Virus record (IMG/VR): IMGVR_UViG_3300032288_004022
Span: 1 to 64,000 of that record
Length of the DNA: 64,000 bases
Strand: one strand, 5' to 3'
Source of the DNA: a virus
In this document: positions 1-8,255 of the stretch, piece after piece
How positions within the stretch are numbered: the first letter of the stretch is position 1
Layout of the letters: every line of letters starts with the position of its first letter
Position numbers and translations under genes: made by a program
Notes under the pieces: model-generated
What the model was told of the DNA's origin: nothing
The model's input: only the letters and a program-made list of their open reading frames with translations
Database searches by the model: none

Positions 1-1
1 G

Positions 2-460
2 AGCTACACTGAATCAGGAGTCACACTAACCGGTGCCACAGGCAGCACCATAATGTCCAAGTTCTTGATAGTGGTTCGAGGCACAGCAGGTGCCGCACGC
101 AGTGATTGGCAGAGTGTGCTGGGCGGAACTGGCAGCTCTACTTCAGTGCAATCCGCTGCCAGTTTTACCTATACACAAACTGGAACAGTAGGCATATCAA
201 CCACTACCACCACTATTGATGCTTATGCCATGGGCGTGCCTGTTTGTTTCTTGTTTTTTGGCAGTGGCACCGGATCTGATATCAATCCTGACACCGACAT
301 GACCATGACCGGTGCCACCACATTGCTTGGCCCTTCAGCCAAGACATGTATGAAAGTGTTGTGTTTTGATCAAAGCACCACGTCATTGAGCGTGACTGCC
401 AGCACTGCTGATTTGGGTAGCACCAACACTTCAAGTTTTTGGTTCCAACAGTTTTATTAA
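2..460 (+). CDS. Virion structural protein, C-terminal part (left end cut off)
   Basis: The frame is open from base 2, so this is the 3' end of a larger gene; the ATG at 53 is probably internal. The visible 152 residues are rich in Ser, Thr, Gly and Ala and poor in charged residues, with two related segments (GVTLTGATGS near the start and DMTMTGATTLL in the middle) that look like repeated beta-strands. This is typical of phage fibre or capsid-decoration proteins. A fibre-assembly chaperone gene begins two bases after its stop, which supports a fibre role. No catalytic motif is seen. The function is inferred from composition and context only. Confidence 0.6.
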   Translation, partial: SYTESGVTLTGATGSTIMSKFLIVVRGTAGAARSDWQSVLGGTGSSTSVQSAASFTYTQTGTVGISTTTTTIDAYAMGVPVCFLFFGSGTGSDINPDTDMTMTGATTLLGPSAKTCMKVLCFDQSTTSLSVTASTADLGSTNTSSFWFQQFY

Positions 461-461
461 A

Positions 462-914
462 ATGTACGCAAGAATATATTCAGATCGAATAGCATGGCCC
501 TACACCTTGGACAATCTAAGGCAAGATGAGTCCAGCACCAGCTTCCCCGCACGTATCATGCCCGAGCTGCTGGCTGAATTTGGTGTAGTATCGGTCGCTG
601 TTGACCCTGAGCCATTCACCGACCATGAAAATGATGCTGTGCGCAATGATCCTGTACAGGAAAATGGAGCATGGGTGCAGCATTGGCACCTGGTGCCACT
701 GGACGCAGAAAGATCCGCACAAAAACTGGCACAACAACAAGCTGTGATACGAGCCGAACGAGACCGTCTTGTAGCACAAACAGATTGGACACAAGGCAAA
801 GATATACCCGACTCAGTGAGTCAGTTGTGGGCTCCTTATCGACAGGATCTAAGAGATGTGCCTCAACAGGCTGGGTTTCCGTGGACGATATCTTGGCCCT
901 TACCGCCGGCATAA
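462..914 (+). CDS. Tail fibre assembly chaperone-like protein
   Basis: A 150-residue protein whose second half matches the pattern of phage tail assembly chaperones of the APC type: a long helix rich in Arg, Gln and Glu (residues about 80-105), then a DWTQ segment, then WAPYRQDLRDVPQQ and GFPWTISWP at the C-terminus. In the family, RDxLLxxTDWTQ and YRQALRDxPxQ are the hallmark stretches. Such proteins help fold or attach fibre subunits. It starts two bases after the stop of an upstream fibre-like gene and is followed by another fibre gene, as usual for this family. The N-terminal 70 residues are not recognised. Confidence 0.75.
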   Translation: MYARIYSDRIAWPYTLDNLRQDESSTSFPARIMPELLAEFGVVSVAVDPEPFTDHENDAVRNDPVQENGAWVQHWHLVPLDAERSAQKLAQQQAVIRAERDRLVAQTDWTQGKDIPDSVSQLWAPYRQDLRDVPQQAGFPWTISWPLPPA

Positions 915-948
915 AACTGAGTAAATACGAAACAAGCAATTTGATATC

Positions 949-2376
949 ATGCCAATAACACAACTCCAGCCGTTTAACCTAGACACCACATCCGCTTACA
1001 CAATGAGTCAACTCACCGTGACCGGAAATATCACCAGTGGTAACATAAATCTTTCAGGTAACTTGGTTGACACCGGAGCATTGACCATTATTAGCGGCAG
1101 CAATGGTAACATTACTTTGGCTCCAAATGGTACAGGTATTGTATCGGTGTCAGCGGCATTGAGTGCCAGTGGTAACATAAATCTTTCAGGCACTGGTGCT
1201 CGCATCATTAGCGACTTTAGCAATGCGACTGTCGCTAGTCGTACAATGTTTCAAACATCTACAGCAAATTCATTCACCGCTGTAATGTCAATGCCAAGTG
1301 GTACTGGTGTTAGTTCTGGCTTTACTGCCTTCGGCGGCAGCGATCCAGGTAACGCTGGTCTTATCCAAATAGCTATGATTTCGGCCAGCGAGGCAAGATT
1401 ATCATCAGCTATTACAGGAACAGGAACCTATGCAAACTTGACTTTTTTCACTGGTGGCAGTGAGCGGATGAAGATTGATACCAACGGTAACGTTACTGCA
1501 AACGTACTATTGTCAGTGGCTGGCAACGTCACTGGTGGTAACTTACTCACAGGTGGTTTAATATCGGCTACCGGCAGAATCTTTGCTGCTAGTGGTGCTG
1601 CTGGCACACCTGGCATTACATTTTCAGCTGACACCGCACAAGACACTGGATTTTACTGGATCAGTGACGGCAACATTGGTGTATCTACTAACGGTACTCT
1701 TCGTGCAACTTTTTTGACCACTGGGTTAAGTGTAGTTGGTAACGTCACAGGTGGCAACATTATCACAGCAGGTTTGATCTCGGCAACTGCCAACGTACAA
1801 GCTGGTAACCTTAGAACTGCTGGGTTGATCTCGGCAACTGGTGCAATAACAGGTGCGGCAATCACTGGCTCTAGTTTGACTGTATCAACTGGCAACGTCA
1901 GTGCAGGAAATATTGTAAACACCAACGCCAACGGTGTAGGCAATATTGGTAATGCAACTGTTTACTTTAACACAGTATTTGGCAAAGCCACCACAGCACA
2001 GTACGCTGACTTGGCAGAAATGTATTCGGCGGACGCAGCGTACATGCCAGGCACGGTGTTGGATTTTGGGGGTAACCAAGAAGTCACACTGAGCGCCGCG
2101 GTGTCAAGCAACCGAGTAGCCGGAGTAGTTTCTACCAATCCAGCACACCTAATGAACTCGGTGCTGACCGGGGAATACCCAGTGGCAGTGGCCTTGACTG
2201 GGCGTGTGCCCACTTCGGTCACAGGCACAGTGTCAAAAGGTGACATGATGGTGTCTGGCGGCAACGGTGTAGCTGTGGCCTGTGCTAGACCCGAAATAGG
2301 AACTGTGATTGGCAAAGCTCTGGAAAACTTCAGTGGTGAATCTGGTGTGATTGAAATAGTTGTTGGTAGACTCTAA
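949..2376 (+). CDS. Tail fibre protein with GN(I/V)-repeat shaft and peptidase-G2-like tip
   Basis: 475 residues. Residues about 15-330 are built from short Gly/Asn/Thr/Ser repeats such as GNVTGGNLLTGGLISATG and GNLRTAGLISATG, likely a fibrous beta-structured shaft. From about residue 345 the C-terminus changes to a globular domain (QYADLAEMYSAD, AGVVSTNPAHLMNS, ALTGRVP, KGDMMVS, IGKALEN). This pattern is common at the end of aquatic-phage fibres and resembles the peptidase G2 intramolecular-chaperone domains that trim themselves after trimer assembly; whether this one cleaves is not known. The 25-bp direct repeat in the gene arises from the shaft repeats. Convergent with the Nudix gene; the two stops overlap by four bases. 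Confidence 0.75.
   Translation: MPITQLQPFNLDTTSAYTMSQLTVTGNITSGNINLSGNLVDTGALTIISGSNGNITLAPNGTGIVSVSAALSASGNINLSGTGARIISDFSNATVASRTMFQTSTANSFTAVMSMPSGTGVSSGFTAFGGSDPGNAGLIQIAMISASEARLSSAITGTGTYANLTFFTGGSERMKIDTNGNVTANVLLSVAGNVTGGNLLTGGLISATGRIFAASGAAGTPGITFSADTAQDTGFYWISDGNIGVSTNGTLRATFLTTGLSVVGNVTGGNIITAGLISATANVQAGNLRTAGLISATGAITGAAITGSSLTVSTGNVSAGNIVNTNANGVGNIGNATVYFNTVFGKATTAQYADLAEMYSADAAYMPGTVLDFGGNQEVTLSAAVSSNRVAGVVSTNPAHLMNSVLTGEYPVAVALTGRVPTSVTGTVSKGDMMVSGGNGVAVACARPEIGTVIGKALENFSGESGVIEIVVGRL
1034..1190 (+). repeat. 25-bp direct repeat pair inside the fibre gene
   Basis: An identical 25-base stretch occurs at 1034-1058 and 1166-1190, encoding the same SGNINLSG peptide in the fibre shaft. 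Perfect nucleotide identity, not just protein similarity, suggests recent duplication or gene conversion within the repeat array and would allow slippage or recombination that changes shaft length. Confidence 0.8.
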
Positions 2377-2813
2377 GTCAACTGACTGAATTCTTGCTCC
2401 AACAGCGAAATTTTTTCTTGCACTGCATCTAAATTCACAGTGTTCCACAATCCAGGATGCATGGGCTTGGGCCATGTACCTGCATCAATCCAGGCATAGC
2501 CAATGTGCTCATGATTGAGTCTGGGTGTAAATTCTGAATCCACGACACACACCCAGGTATGATATTCAAATGCCGAGTCAGCAGAAGTAAATTTTTCCAG
2601 CGGTATCAATCTTAGATAGGTTGGAAAAAAACCCAGTTCTTCTATGCATTCACGCTCCATACCACCCAACAAGGTTTCGCCAGTTTCAAGTTTGCCACCG
2701 GGAAGTCCCCATGCACCCGGATGCTTGGTATCGTTGCGCAAGAGATAAAGATAACGTCCGGTGTCTCTACTGCGGAACCAAACTCCCACGGCTTTCAAAG
2801 CACCAGACTCCAT
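2373..2813 (-). CDS. Nudix hydrolase
   Basis: 146 residues starting MESGALKAVG. The Nudix box is complete: G40 and E46 in GKLETGE, then R54-E55 and E58-E59 in RECIEELGF, which coordinate metal for hydrolysis of nucleoside-diphosphate derivatives. The surroundings are also typical (HPGAWGLPGG before the box). The substrate cannot be told; phage Nudix enzymes act on oxidised nucleotides, ADP-ribose, NAD or capped RNA. The frame stays open to 2963, but that extension lies entirely within the gp15 gene and has no Nudix features, so the ATG at 2811-2813 is chosen. It overlaps the end of gp15 by 19 bases and is co-transcribed with it. Confidence 0.88.
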   Translation of the reverse strand: MESGALKAVGVWFRSRDTGRYLYLLRNDTKHPGAWGLPGGKLETGETLLGGMERECIEELGFFPTYLRLIPLEKFTSADSAFEYHTWVCVVDSEFTPRLNHEHIGYAWIDAGTWPKPMHPGLWNTVNLDAVQEKISLLEQEFSQLT

Positions 2814-4204
2814 GTTCCGCCGACATATACACCTTGGTAACTCTTGATCCAGTCTGTGCCGGTCCACTCGTATTGAACGCCAGTGGTTATGTTTGTGACG
2901 TATTGTGTGGTAGCAGCCTGAGACACACTGTTGAACACGATTCTCCAGTAGGTACCAGTCCACTCAATCACATCGTTTGCTGATGCAATCAAGGGCTGGC
3001 CCACAGCACTCAGCCAGGCCTCGGGAGGGTAGGTGTTGATTGCGTTGCCTGTGGGCTCAGTCAGCAAATATCTTTGTCCCACAGCCGGCGCCGGCAAGCC
3101 ATAGTTGGGACCACTGATCAAGGGATCAATAATGGCTGTGATGGGAGCCAAGGTATTTTGCGGTGCCGTGTCTTGGTCAATGTCATAAATCAACAGTCGA
3201 TCATCGTTGGGATTGATCACTATGGTGCCCACAATAACACTGCCATCTTCTTGATCCAGTCTGATTTGACTGATACCCGGACGTAGTACACCATAAGCAC
3301 TGATCACAGCTGGCCATAACAGGCTACTGCCAGCCACAATCTGTGTTGGAGTCAAATCATCATTGGCGCCGTTGGGCACAATGGTGCGTCCCTGCAGGCA
3401 CTGTATTTGATTGCCAATCACAACCAGTTCGTAGTTCCACGGAGTCACCACAACTCTGGTGCCCAACAACAAATCATTGTCTGCTATAGCGTTGTCGAGA
3501 TCACCCTGGGCATCATACATTGATGCAATAACACGTTCAACCACGCCCAATTTCTTAACTTTGGCTGGGCTACTCAACCAAACTGGCAAACTGAACTTGA
3601 TGGTGGCCATGTCAATGGGATTGTCAGTACCAATGGGCACAGTTCTGCTGGTCCAAGTCACGCTTTCTAAATCCACAACACTGAGACTGGTCCAGTCAAT
3701 AAAGTTATCAGTGCTTTGAACTTCAAGACTGGGGTTGAACAAGGTCAACAACTGCTCCAACAACTGCATTTTTTGATTGGTGTTTGACGTCCAAATGTCT
3801 AAAGTGATTCCCAACTTGTAGGGCACGGGCATCAGGCGTTCAATAGTAAATGCATTGCCTTGTGTGGTATCATAGCTGTCGGTTTCTGAGTCGTAAGTGC
3901 GTTGACGAACATTGAGTTTGCTGACATGATAGGGTTCTTGAATTCTACCACGATCATAGTCCAGGCTTGACACATAAAATGTCATCAGTGGTGAAGCTGG
4001 CATTGAGTTGCGGCTGTTCTCTTGAATGATAACTTGAGCATTGCGACTGGCATCACCGTAGCGAACCGGCACACGAATCAGGGCGGCATTGTTGACACCG
4101 TCGGTTTCGTTGCCATACTCAATTTGAAAGTTGCTGATGATCCTGGTAAACTGTAGCAGGAAACGTCGGATTTGGGCATCATAAAAAAATTGGGACATAC
4201 TCAT
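2795..4204 (-). CDS. 15: Tail completion and sheath stabiliser protein (T4 gp15-like)
   Basis: 469 residues; T4 gp15 has 272. The first 250 residues follow the gp15 pattern: FFYDAQIRRFLLQFTRI at the start, then IRVPVRYGD, a segment like PLMTFYVSSLDYDR, and a middle part (LGITLDIWTSNTNQ, QLLEQLLTLFNP) that fits the family. In T4, gp15 forms a hexameric ring closing the tail tube and sheath and joining tail to head. The extra 200 C-terminal residues carry repeated Trp-containing elements (EWTGTYWRIVF, EWTGTDWIKS), probably surface-exposed additions. The start overlaps the stop of the upstream homing endonuclease by four bases. gp14 lies upstream on the same strand. Confidence 0.82.
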   Translation of the reverse strand: MSMSQFFYDAQIRRFLLQFTRIISNFQIEYGNETDGVNNAALIRVPVRYGDASRNAQVIIQENSRNSMPASPLMTFYVSSLDYDRGRIQEPYHVSKLNVRQRTYDSETDSYDTTQGNAFTIERLMPVPYKLGITLDIWTSNTNQKMQLLEQLLTLFNPSLEVQSTDNFIDWTSLSVVDLESVTWTSRTVPIGTDNPIDMATIKFSLPVWLSSPAKVKKLGVVERVIASMYDAQGDLDNAIADNDLLLGTRVVVTPWNYELVVIGNQIQCLQGRTIVPNGANDDLTPTQIVAGSSLLWPAVISAYGVLRPGISQIRLDQEDGSVIVGTIVINPNDDRLLIYDIDQDTAPQNTLAPITAIIDPLISGPNYGLPAPAVGQRYLLTEPTGNAINTYPPEAWLSAVGQPLIASANDVIEWTGTYWRIVFNSVSQAATTQYVTNITTGVQYEWTGTDWIKSYQGVYVGGTWSLVL

Positions 4205-4761
4205 AGTTTTTTCTCTGTATAAACTCTTTTGCCTTCAATGATTGTCCATGTTTTACCGCGTGTACCATTCAAGATATTCATTCGATCACTTTGTGCTTTT
4301 CTTTGCTCTTCGCTATAGTGCCAAAGTCCTTTGGTGCCTTTTCTTGGGTGTGCTTTCCCCTTCATAGCACCTCCGTCACTGCGGGTCCAAGTATCAGTAC
4401 CATTAGCACGACGTCTAGCATGAGCTTGGCGCTGTGATTCTTTCATTTTTTCTTTGGATTCTTTGCTATGAATTTTATTATTTCCTGCTTCTCTAAGATT
4501 ATAAACTTCCGTAGTTTTTCTATATTCGTCTAGCCAATACTGTTCTTTTGAGTTTAGCTCTTCAAGAGTAGAAGCACAATCAATTATTTCCCAAACAAAA
4601 TTTTCTACCCCATACAATCTCATGCTGTTGTATAGATGATTGTTTTGACCATTCCTAGTTCTAGCACAATGATCATACCAGCGCATTTTGGGATTTTTCT
4701 GTATGGTCTGACCTATGTACATTTTGTTATTAATAATGTTAGTGATTCTGTATATATGCAT
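4201..4761 (-). CDS. GIY-YIG homing endonuclease
   Basis: 186 residues. The N-terminus has the GIY-YIG core (IYRITNIINNKMYIGQT, residues 3-19), an Arg in MRWYDH about ten residues on, and E72 in the LNSKEQYWLDEY segment, the usual catalytic Glu. The second half has NUMOD3-type DNA-binding motifs (HSKESKEKMKESQRQ; GKAHPRKGTKG). Such free-standing enzymes cut phage genomes lacking the gene and spread by repair. It sits exactly between gp14 and gp15, both of which look intact, so it is intercistronic and not in an intron. Its lysine-rich, more A/T-rich coding differs from its neighbours, consistent with later arrival. A TAAATA box lies five bases upstream of the ATG. Confidence 0.88.
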   Translation of the reverse strand: MHIYRITNIINNKMYIGQTIQKNPKMRWYDHCARTRNGQNNHLYNSMRLYGVENFVWEIIDCASTLEELNSKEQYWLDEYRKTTEVYNLREAGNNKIHSKESKEKMKESQRQAHARRRANGTDTWTRSDGGAMKGKAHPRKGTKGLWHYSEEQRKAQSDRMNILNGTRGKTWTIIEGKRVYTEKKL

Positions 4762-4766
4762 ACGTT

Positions 4767-4772
4767 TATTTA
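4767..4772 (-). promoter_or_regulatory. Late-type promoter box before the GIY-YIG gene
   Basis: On the minus strand the box reads ATAAATA, five bases before the ATG at 4761. It resembles the T4 late element TATAAATA. Because the start site would fall at or within a few bases of the ATG, the transcript is predicted to be leaderless. The homing gene may have arrived with this box or captured one driving gp15. Confidence 0.55.
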
Positions 4773-4802
4773 TGGCTCACCATAAAAAAATTGCTGCATT
4801 GC

Positions 4803-6176
4803 TTAACTCGATTTCTGACCCGGTTGTGTATCAGGATATGGTTTGGCGTCCTTGTTTCCGCTTTGGTCTCCGTTGTCGGCTCTTGGTCGCAGTATTTGGC
4901 TGAGACTCTGACGACTTGGAATATTGCCCATGTCCGTTGTGGGTACAGTGTATGTATTGTTCACAAAGCCCGAGCGTAAAGTATCGTTGCCCACGCCGTT
5001 GTTGAGATTGGTACGTACTTTGTCTTCGATCTTGATCCAGCGTTTGCCATCATATCGGAACAAGCGATTGGGGAAATAATCCAATCTCAAGGCGTAGTCT
5101 CCTGCCACAGCGCCCAACGGGAATGTGACACCGGCACTGACCGGCAATCCGTTTGGTGGCACACCGTCTCCGGTCAAGTAACCCACGGTGTAACCGTCGG
5201 CTTTGGGGGTAACGTTCATACCGCCCTGTGTTCCGTCCACGGTATCTCCGCTTTGAATCGTGAGTGACTCTGGATTAGCAGGCTGGCCGTTGTCCAAAGT
5301 GGCCACAACATACAAAGGCTTGACATCGTAACCAGATGCAGGTACTTCTACATCGGCTTGTGTGAGTATGGCATCGTTGATCTGGTTGTCTTTGGGACGA
5401 GTACTGAACAAATCGCTCTGTGTTGGGGGTGTGTACACTCGCCAGTAGTCGGTGTTGGTGATGTCTGTGCCTGCTGGAACGTTTTGCAGAGCCTGATAAT
5501 ACACATCGCCATAATTTGTGACCCAGCCTGTGGGATAAAAATTGCCATTGTCCCAGATATTTTCTGATGCAACCGGTTTCTTGAGTATGTCTTTGAACTC
5601 TTGGTTGTTGGTCATTGGCGTGGCTTTCACACGCCAAGTGTGTGGCAACCAAGTTTGGCTCATGCCTTCTGTGGCATAGTCAGCGTCTTGCACCACATAG
5701 TATCTGGGCAAAGGCTGCGGAATCGCCTGATTCAGCGGATAGTAATCTTTTAAATTAGGCACTTCAAGAACATCACCGTTCATGATCTTGCGACCCAGAT
5801 TATCAATCATGTCATTGAAGTGGAACGTGATAAACAGTGTATCGTTGTTTAAAAACAATCCAAATTGGGTGAGATCAAAGTCAACATCTTGGTGAGTGTA
5901 AACACCTCGTAACACATAGATATCTTGGTCATAAATTCTGTCGCGGTTTTCCAGCAACAGCAAGTCTTGAATATTCAAAGGATTCAAGGTATCATATATG
6001 GGTTGAGTTGCGTCATAGTTACCTGACAGTGTAGAATCCTCGCCACCAGTTTGCGGGCCCATATACTTGTGCAGGAAAATATCCATACCTCCAACGGTGT
6101 ACATTTCAGAGATAGTGCGATCCAGAAACTGGTAATCGCGGGTTCTATTGGGGCGGTAAAGTGACAGGCGTGGCAT
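4803..6176 (-). CDS. 14: Neck protein (T4 gp14-like)
   Basis: 457 residues against 256 in T4. Residues about 15-210 match the gp14 family of T4-like phages: RTISEMYTVGGMDIFLHKYMGP, PLNIQDLLLLENRDRIYD, VLRGVYTHQD, FGLFLNNDT, NGDVLEVPNLKDYYPL, RYYVVQDADYATEGMS, LPHTWRVKATPM and EFKDIL. gp14 with gp13 forms the collar sealing the filled head and binding the tail. The second half is not in T4 and contains a RLDYFPNRLFRYDGKRWIKIE segment resembling the YDG-x-x-W modules of phage fibres, followed by a disordered Asp/Lys/Gln-rich tail. A late-type box lies seven bases upstream. Confidence 0.8.
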   Translation of the reverse strand: MPRLSLYRPNRTRDYQFLDRTISEMYTVGGMDIFLHKYMGPQTGGEDSTLSGNYDATQPIYDTLNPLNIQDLLLLENRDRIYDQDIYVLRGVYTHQDVDFDLTQFGLFLNNDTLFITFHFNDMIDNLGRKIMNGDVLEVPNLKDYYPLNQAIPQPLPRYYVVQDADYATEGMSQTWLPHTWRVKATPMTNNQEFKDILKKPVASENIWDNGNFYPTGWVTNYGDVYYQALQNVPAGTDITNTDYWRVYTPPTQSDLFSTRPKDNQINDAILTQADVEVPASGYDVKPLYVVATLDNGQPANPESLTIQSGDTVDGTQGGMNVTPKADGYTVGYLTGDGVPPNGLPVSAGVTFPLGAVAGDYALRLDYFPNRLFRYDGKRWIKIEDKVRTNLNNGVGNDTLRSGFVNNTYTVPTTDMGNIPSRQSLSQILRPRADNGDQSGNKDAKPYPDTQPGQKSS

Positions 6177-6183
6177 AGTGTAC

Positions 6184-6189
6184 TATTTA
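6184..6189 (-). promoter_or_regulatory. Late-type promoter box for gp14
   Basis: TAAATA on the minus strand (CATAAATAG), seven bases before the gp14 ATG at 6176. No Shine-Dalgarno sequence lies between. The position fits a leaderless late transcript. Confidence 0.6.
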
Positions 6190-6251
6190 TGGGCAGTTTG
6201 CCCAAACACTTGAACCCTGCGGTTGTTTGAAAATTACTACTTTTTACTGAC

Positions 6252-6280
6252 TTGACCAAAAACACAAGATTTGTTATAAT
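6252..6280 (+). promoter_or_regulatory. Sigma-70-like early promoter
   Basis: TTGACC (6252-6257), a 17-base spacer, TATAAT (6275-6280). It is one of five near-identical modules in the window (TTGACCAA at the -35, consensus-type -10, then AAGGAGCC before the ATG). It drives the gene at 6300, divergent from the gp14 late box. Confidence 0.85.
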
Positions 6281-6299
6281 TACAGTCAAAGGAGCCCAA

Positions 6300-7433
6300 A
6301 TGAAAACCCTTGCACTCAAACCCTTGAATCCCCGCAGTCCCGATACCAAGTACGTGGGCGAAGAGCCCCTGTGGCGCGATCAACCCACCGAACATCGATT
6401 CACTGTCTTGAGTCGTGCTTTTAATTGGTACAATTACTTTTACGGCAAAAAAGATGCCAAGGACATGATTGCTTCGTATCTGGAGCGTCATGAACGTGCC
6501 CGAGACGCAAAAAAGATCCGTGCCCTGGGCGACAGCCAAATTCGCTTGACCACAGGTTGGCTATGCCGCATGAGTGACATGGGGTTGCAACTGAACGAAC
6601 ACGAGCAAATCAAACTGGACAACATGATTTCCGAACTGTTGGCCATCAAAGATGAGCCCAAACAAGAAGTTGTGGCAGATGAGCCCAGTGTTCCCAAAAC
6701 AACAATTCAGGATCGCTTGCGTGACAAAGTGTCTGAGTGCCTGGGCGAGCTGGACGGACAGTTTGACGAGTTCGTTGCAGCAGGTGCAAAACTGTCAGCA
6801 GACTACAAACCCGTGAGCCTCATGCGAAGCATGAATATTGCACCGCAAATGGTGTCCATGATCCGGGACACATGGACTCGCAAGCTCGGTGAGTTTGAAG
6901 AAGTTGTGGCAGGCAAAGACGCTGATCTCGTCAAAGCCTATGATTACATGACCAAAACACAGCTCAAAAACTGTGTGAAGTTCTGTGAACTTGTGATCTC
7001 AGACTGCGGTAGCTATGTGCAGATCAAGAAGGTGGAACGCAAGCCTCGTAAAGTCAAGGCAGTGCCCCCGGAAAAACGAGCATCCAAGTTCAAGATCTGT
7101 GCAGAGTTTGCTGAACTCAAACTCAAGAGTTTGCTGGCTGCACAGTTGGTGGACAAAAGCGAAGCCTGGCTGTATGACACCAAAAAGCGCAAACTGATTC
7201 ATGTTGTAGCCGACGAGTACGCCAAGGTGTTTACCATCAAGAACAACAGTGTGATTGGGTTTAGCACTGTGGAAACACTGCAAAAAACAGTTCGAAAACC
7301 TGCAGAAGTTGTACGGGCCATGCAAGCCGCAGGCAAGCCAGCGGCACGTAAGATCTACAAAGAGCTTACTACCACAGAAACTCCGTGGAACGCTCGCGGT
7401 ACTGAGAACTTGATCATACTCAAAGCCTGGTAA
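6300..7433 (+). CDS. Conserved phage protein of unknown function, early promoter
   Basis: 377 residues. The ATG at 6300 is chosen over the earlier one at 6252 because 6252 lies in the -35 element and AAAGGAG (6288-6294) sits just upstream of 6300. The protein is highly charged, mostly helical and Lys-rich with no membrane segment. Visible features are a basic linker near residues 245-265 (KKVERKPRKVKAVPPEKRASK) between two globular parts, and a C-terminal half with alternating charged strands (WLYDTKKRKLIHVVADEYAKVFTIKNN). I do not recognise the family. A strong early promoter and basic character are compatible with a nucleic-acid-binding or host-takeover role, but this is inference only. Confidence 0.6.
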   Translation: MKTLALKPLNPRSPDTKYVGEEPLWRDQPTEHRFTVLSRAFNWYNYFYGKKDAKDMIASYLERHERARDAKKIRALGDSQIRLTTGWLCRMSDMGLQLNEHEQIKLDNMISELLAIKDEPKQEVVADEPSVPKTTIQDRLRDKVSECLGELDGQFDEFVAAGAKLSADYKPVSLMRSMNIAPQMVSMIRDTWTRKLGEFEEVVAGKDADLVKAYDYMTKTQLKNCVKFCELVISDCGSYVQIKKVERKPRKVKAVPPEKRASKFKICAEFAELKLKSLLAAQLVDKSEAWLYDTKKRKLIHVVADEYAKVFTIKNNSVIGFSTVETLQKTVRKPAEVVRAMQAAGKPAARKIYKELTTTETPWNARGTENLIILKAW

Positions 7434-7436
7434 ATA
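7431..7436 (+). promoter_or_regulatory. Late-type promoter box for gp13
   Basis: TAAATA overlapping the stop codon of the upstream gene (TAA at 7431-7433) and 20 bases before the gp13 ATG. The predicted start site, about six bases downstream, falls inside the 5' arm of the hairpin at 7439-7455. Confidence 0.65.
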
Positions 7437-7438
7437 AG

Positions 7439-7455
7439 GGGGAACGGAGTTCCCC
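7439..7455 (+). promoter_or_regulatory. Hairpin holding the gp13 ribosome site
   Basis: GGGGAAC (7439-7445) pairs perfectly with GTTCCCC (7449-7455) around a three-base loop. The GGAG ribosome site (7446-7449) is in the loop and first base pair, seven bases before the ATG. Read-through RNA would fold and hide it. RNA started at the late box would lack most of the 5' arm, leaving the site open. Confidence 0.6.
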
Positions 7456-7456
7456 A

Positions 7457-8221
7457 ATGGCTGAACAAAACCTGCTACCTGAGTTAAAGCAAAACCTTAT
7501 TGAGTATTGCAAATTAACCATGGGTGATCAAATCATTGATCTTGAATTAGACCCTGCACACTACGAAGCGGCATATCAACGCACAATTGGTACCTATCGC
7601 CAACGTGCGCAAAATGCCTATGAAGAAGCATACATCTTCATGGAACTGATCAAGGATGTGAACATCTACACCCTGCCACAAGAAGTATACAGTGTTAGAC
7701 AGATATTCCGCAGAACGTTTGGCGATTCAACAGGTCCGTTTGCATCAAACTTTGATCCGTTTGCTCAGGCGTCGATCAACGTTTATCTCATGAACTTCAA
7801 CGTGGCCGGCGGCTTGGCCACATATGATTTCTACAGTCAGTATGTTGAACTGGCTGGTCGCATGTTCGGTGCGTACATGAACTACACCTGGAACCCTGTG
7901 ACAAAGAAACTGCAACTGATTCGTGATCCCAAAGGCACAGGCGAAAACGTCCTGCTTTGGGTATATCAAACCAAACCTGAAATTCAACTGCTGAGTGACT
8001 ACCAAATTCAACAGTGGATCCGGGACTACATGGTTGGTGCCTGCAAAATGATCATTGGCGAAGCTCGTGAAAAGTTCTCAACCATTGCTGGTCCACAAGG
8101 CGGCGGCCAACTAAACGGTGCTCAAATGAAGACCGAAGGACAAGCCATTATGGATGCCAAAATTGAAGAACTCAAGATGTACGTGGATGCTTCGCAACCA
8201 CTGACTTGGGTAATTGGCTAA
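7457..8221 (+). CDS. 13: Neck protein (T4 gp13-like)
   Basis: 254 residues; T4 gp13 has 309. Family features are the N-terminal helix LKQNLIEYCKLTMGDQIIDLEL, the YQRTIGTYRQRAQNAYEEAY stretch, and above all the C-terminal block EKFSTIAGPQGGGQLNGAQMKTEGQAIMDAKIEELKMYV, well conserved among T4-like gp13 proteins. It forms part of the head-to-tail collar with gp14. The gp14 gene lies nearby but on the opposite strand, an order not found in T4. Translation may be controlled by the hairpin just upstream. Confidence 0.8.
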   Translation: MAEQNLLPELKQNLIEYCKLTMGDQIIDLELDPAHYEAAYQRTIGTYRQRAQNAYEEAYIFMELIKDVNIYTLPQEVYSVRQIFRRTFGDSTGPFASNFDPFAQASINVYLMNFNVAGGLATYDFYSQYVELAGRMFGAYMNYTWNPVTKKLQLIRDPKGTGENVLLWVYQTKPEIQLLSDYQIQQWIRDYMVGACKMIIGEAREKFSTIAGPQGGGQLNGAQMKTEGQAIMDAKIEELKMYVDASQPLTWVIG

Positions 8222-8250
8222 TTGACATTGATTGCCAGTCTTGCTATAAT
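8222..8250 (+). promoter_or_regulatory. Sigma-70-like promoter, leaderless
   Basis: TTGACA (8222-8227), 17-base spacer, TATAAT (8245-8250). It begins one base after the gp13 stop. Only five bases separate the -10 from the ATG at 8256, so transcription should start at or near the start codon. Confidence 0.8.
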
Positions 8251-8255
8251 ATAGC

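Noticed and set aside
616-963. Minus-strand open frames opposite the chaperone and fibre genes
   Set aside because: No ribosome sites, low-complexity or Cys/His-biased products, fully covered by convincing plus-strand genes.
2814-2963. N-terminal extension of the Nudix hydrolase
   Set aside because: The frame is open, but the extension lies wholly in gp15 coding sequence, has no Nudix features, and an ATG at 2813 gives a normal-length enzyme.
4201-4761. GIY-YIG gene as part of a group I intron
   Set aside because: Both flanking genes (gp14, gp15) are complete with normal ends, so no split gene is present.
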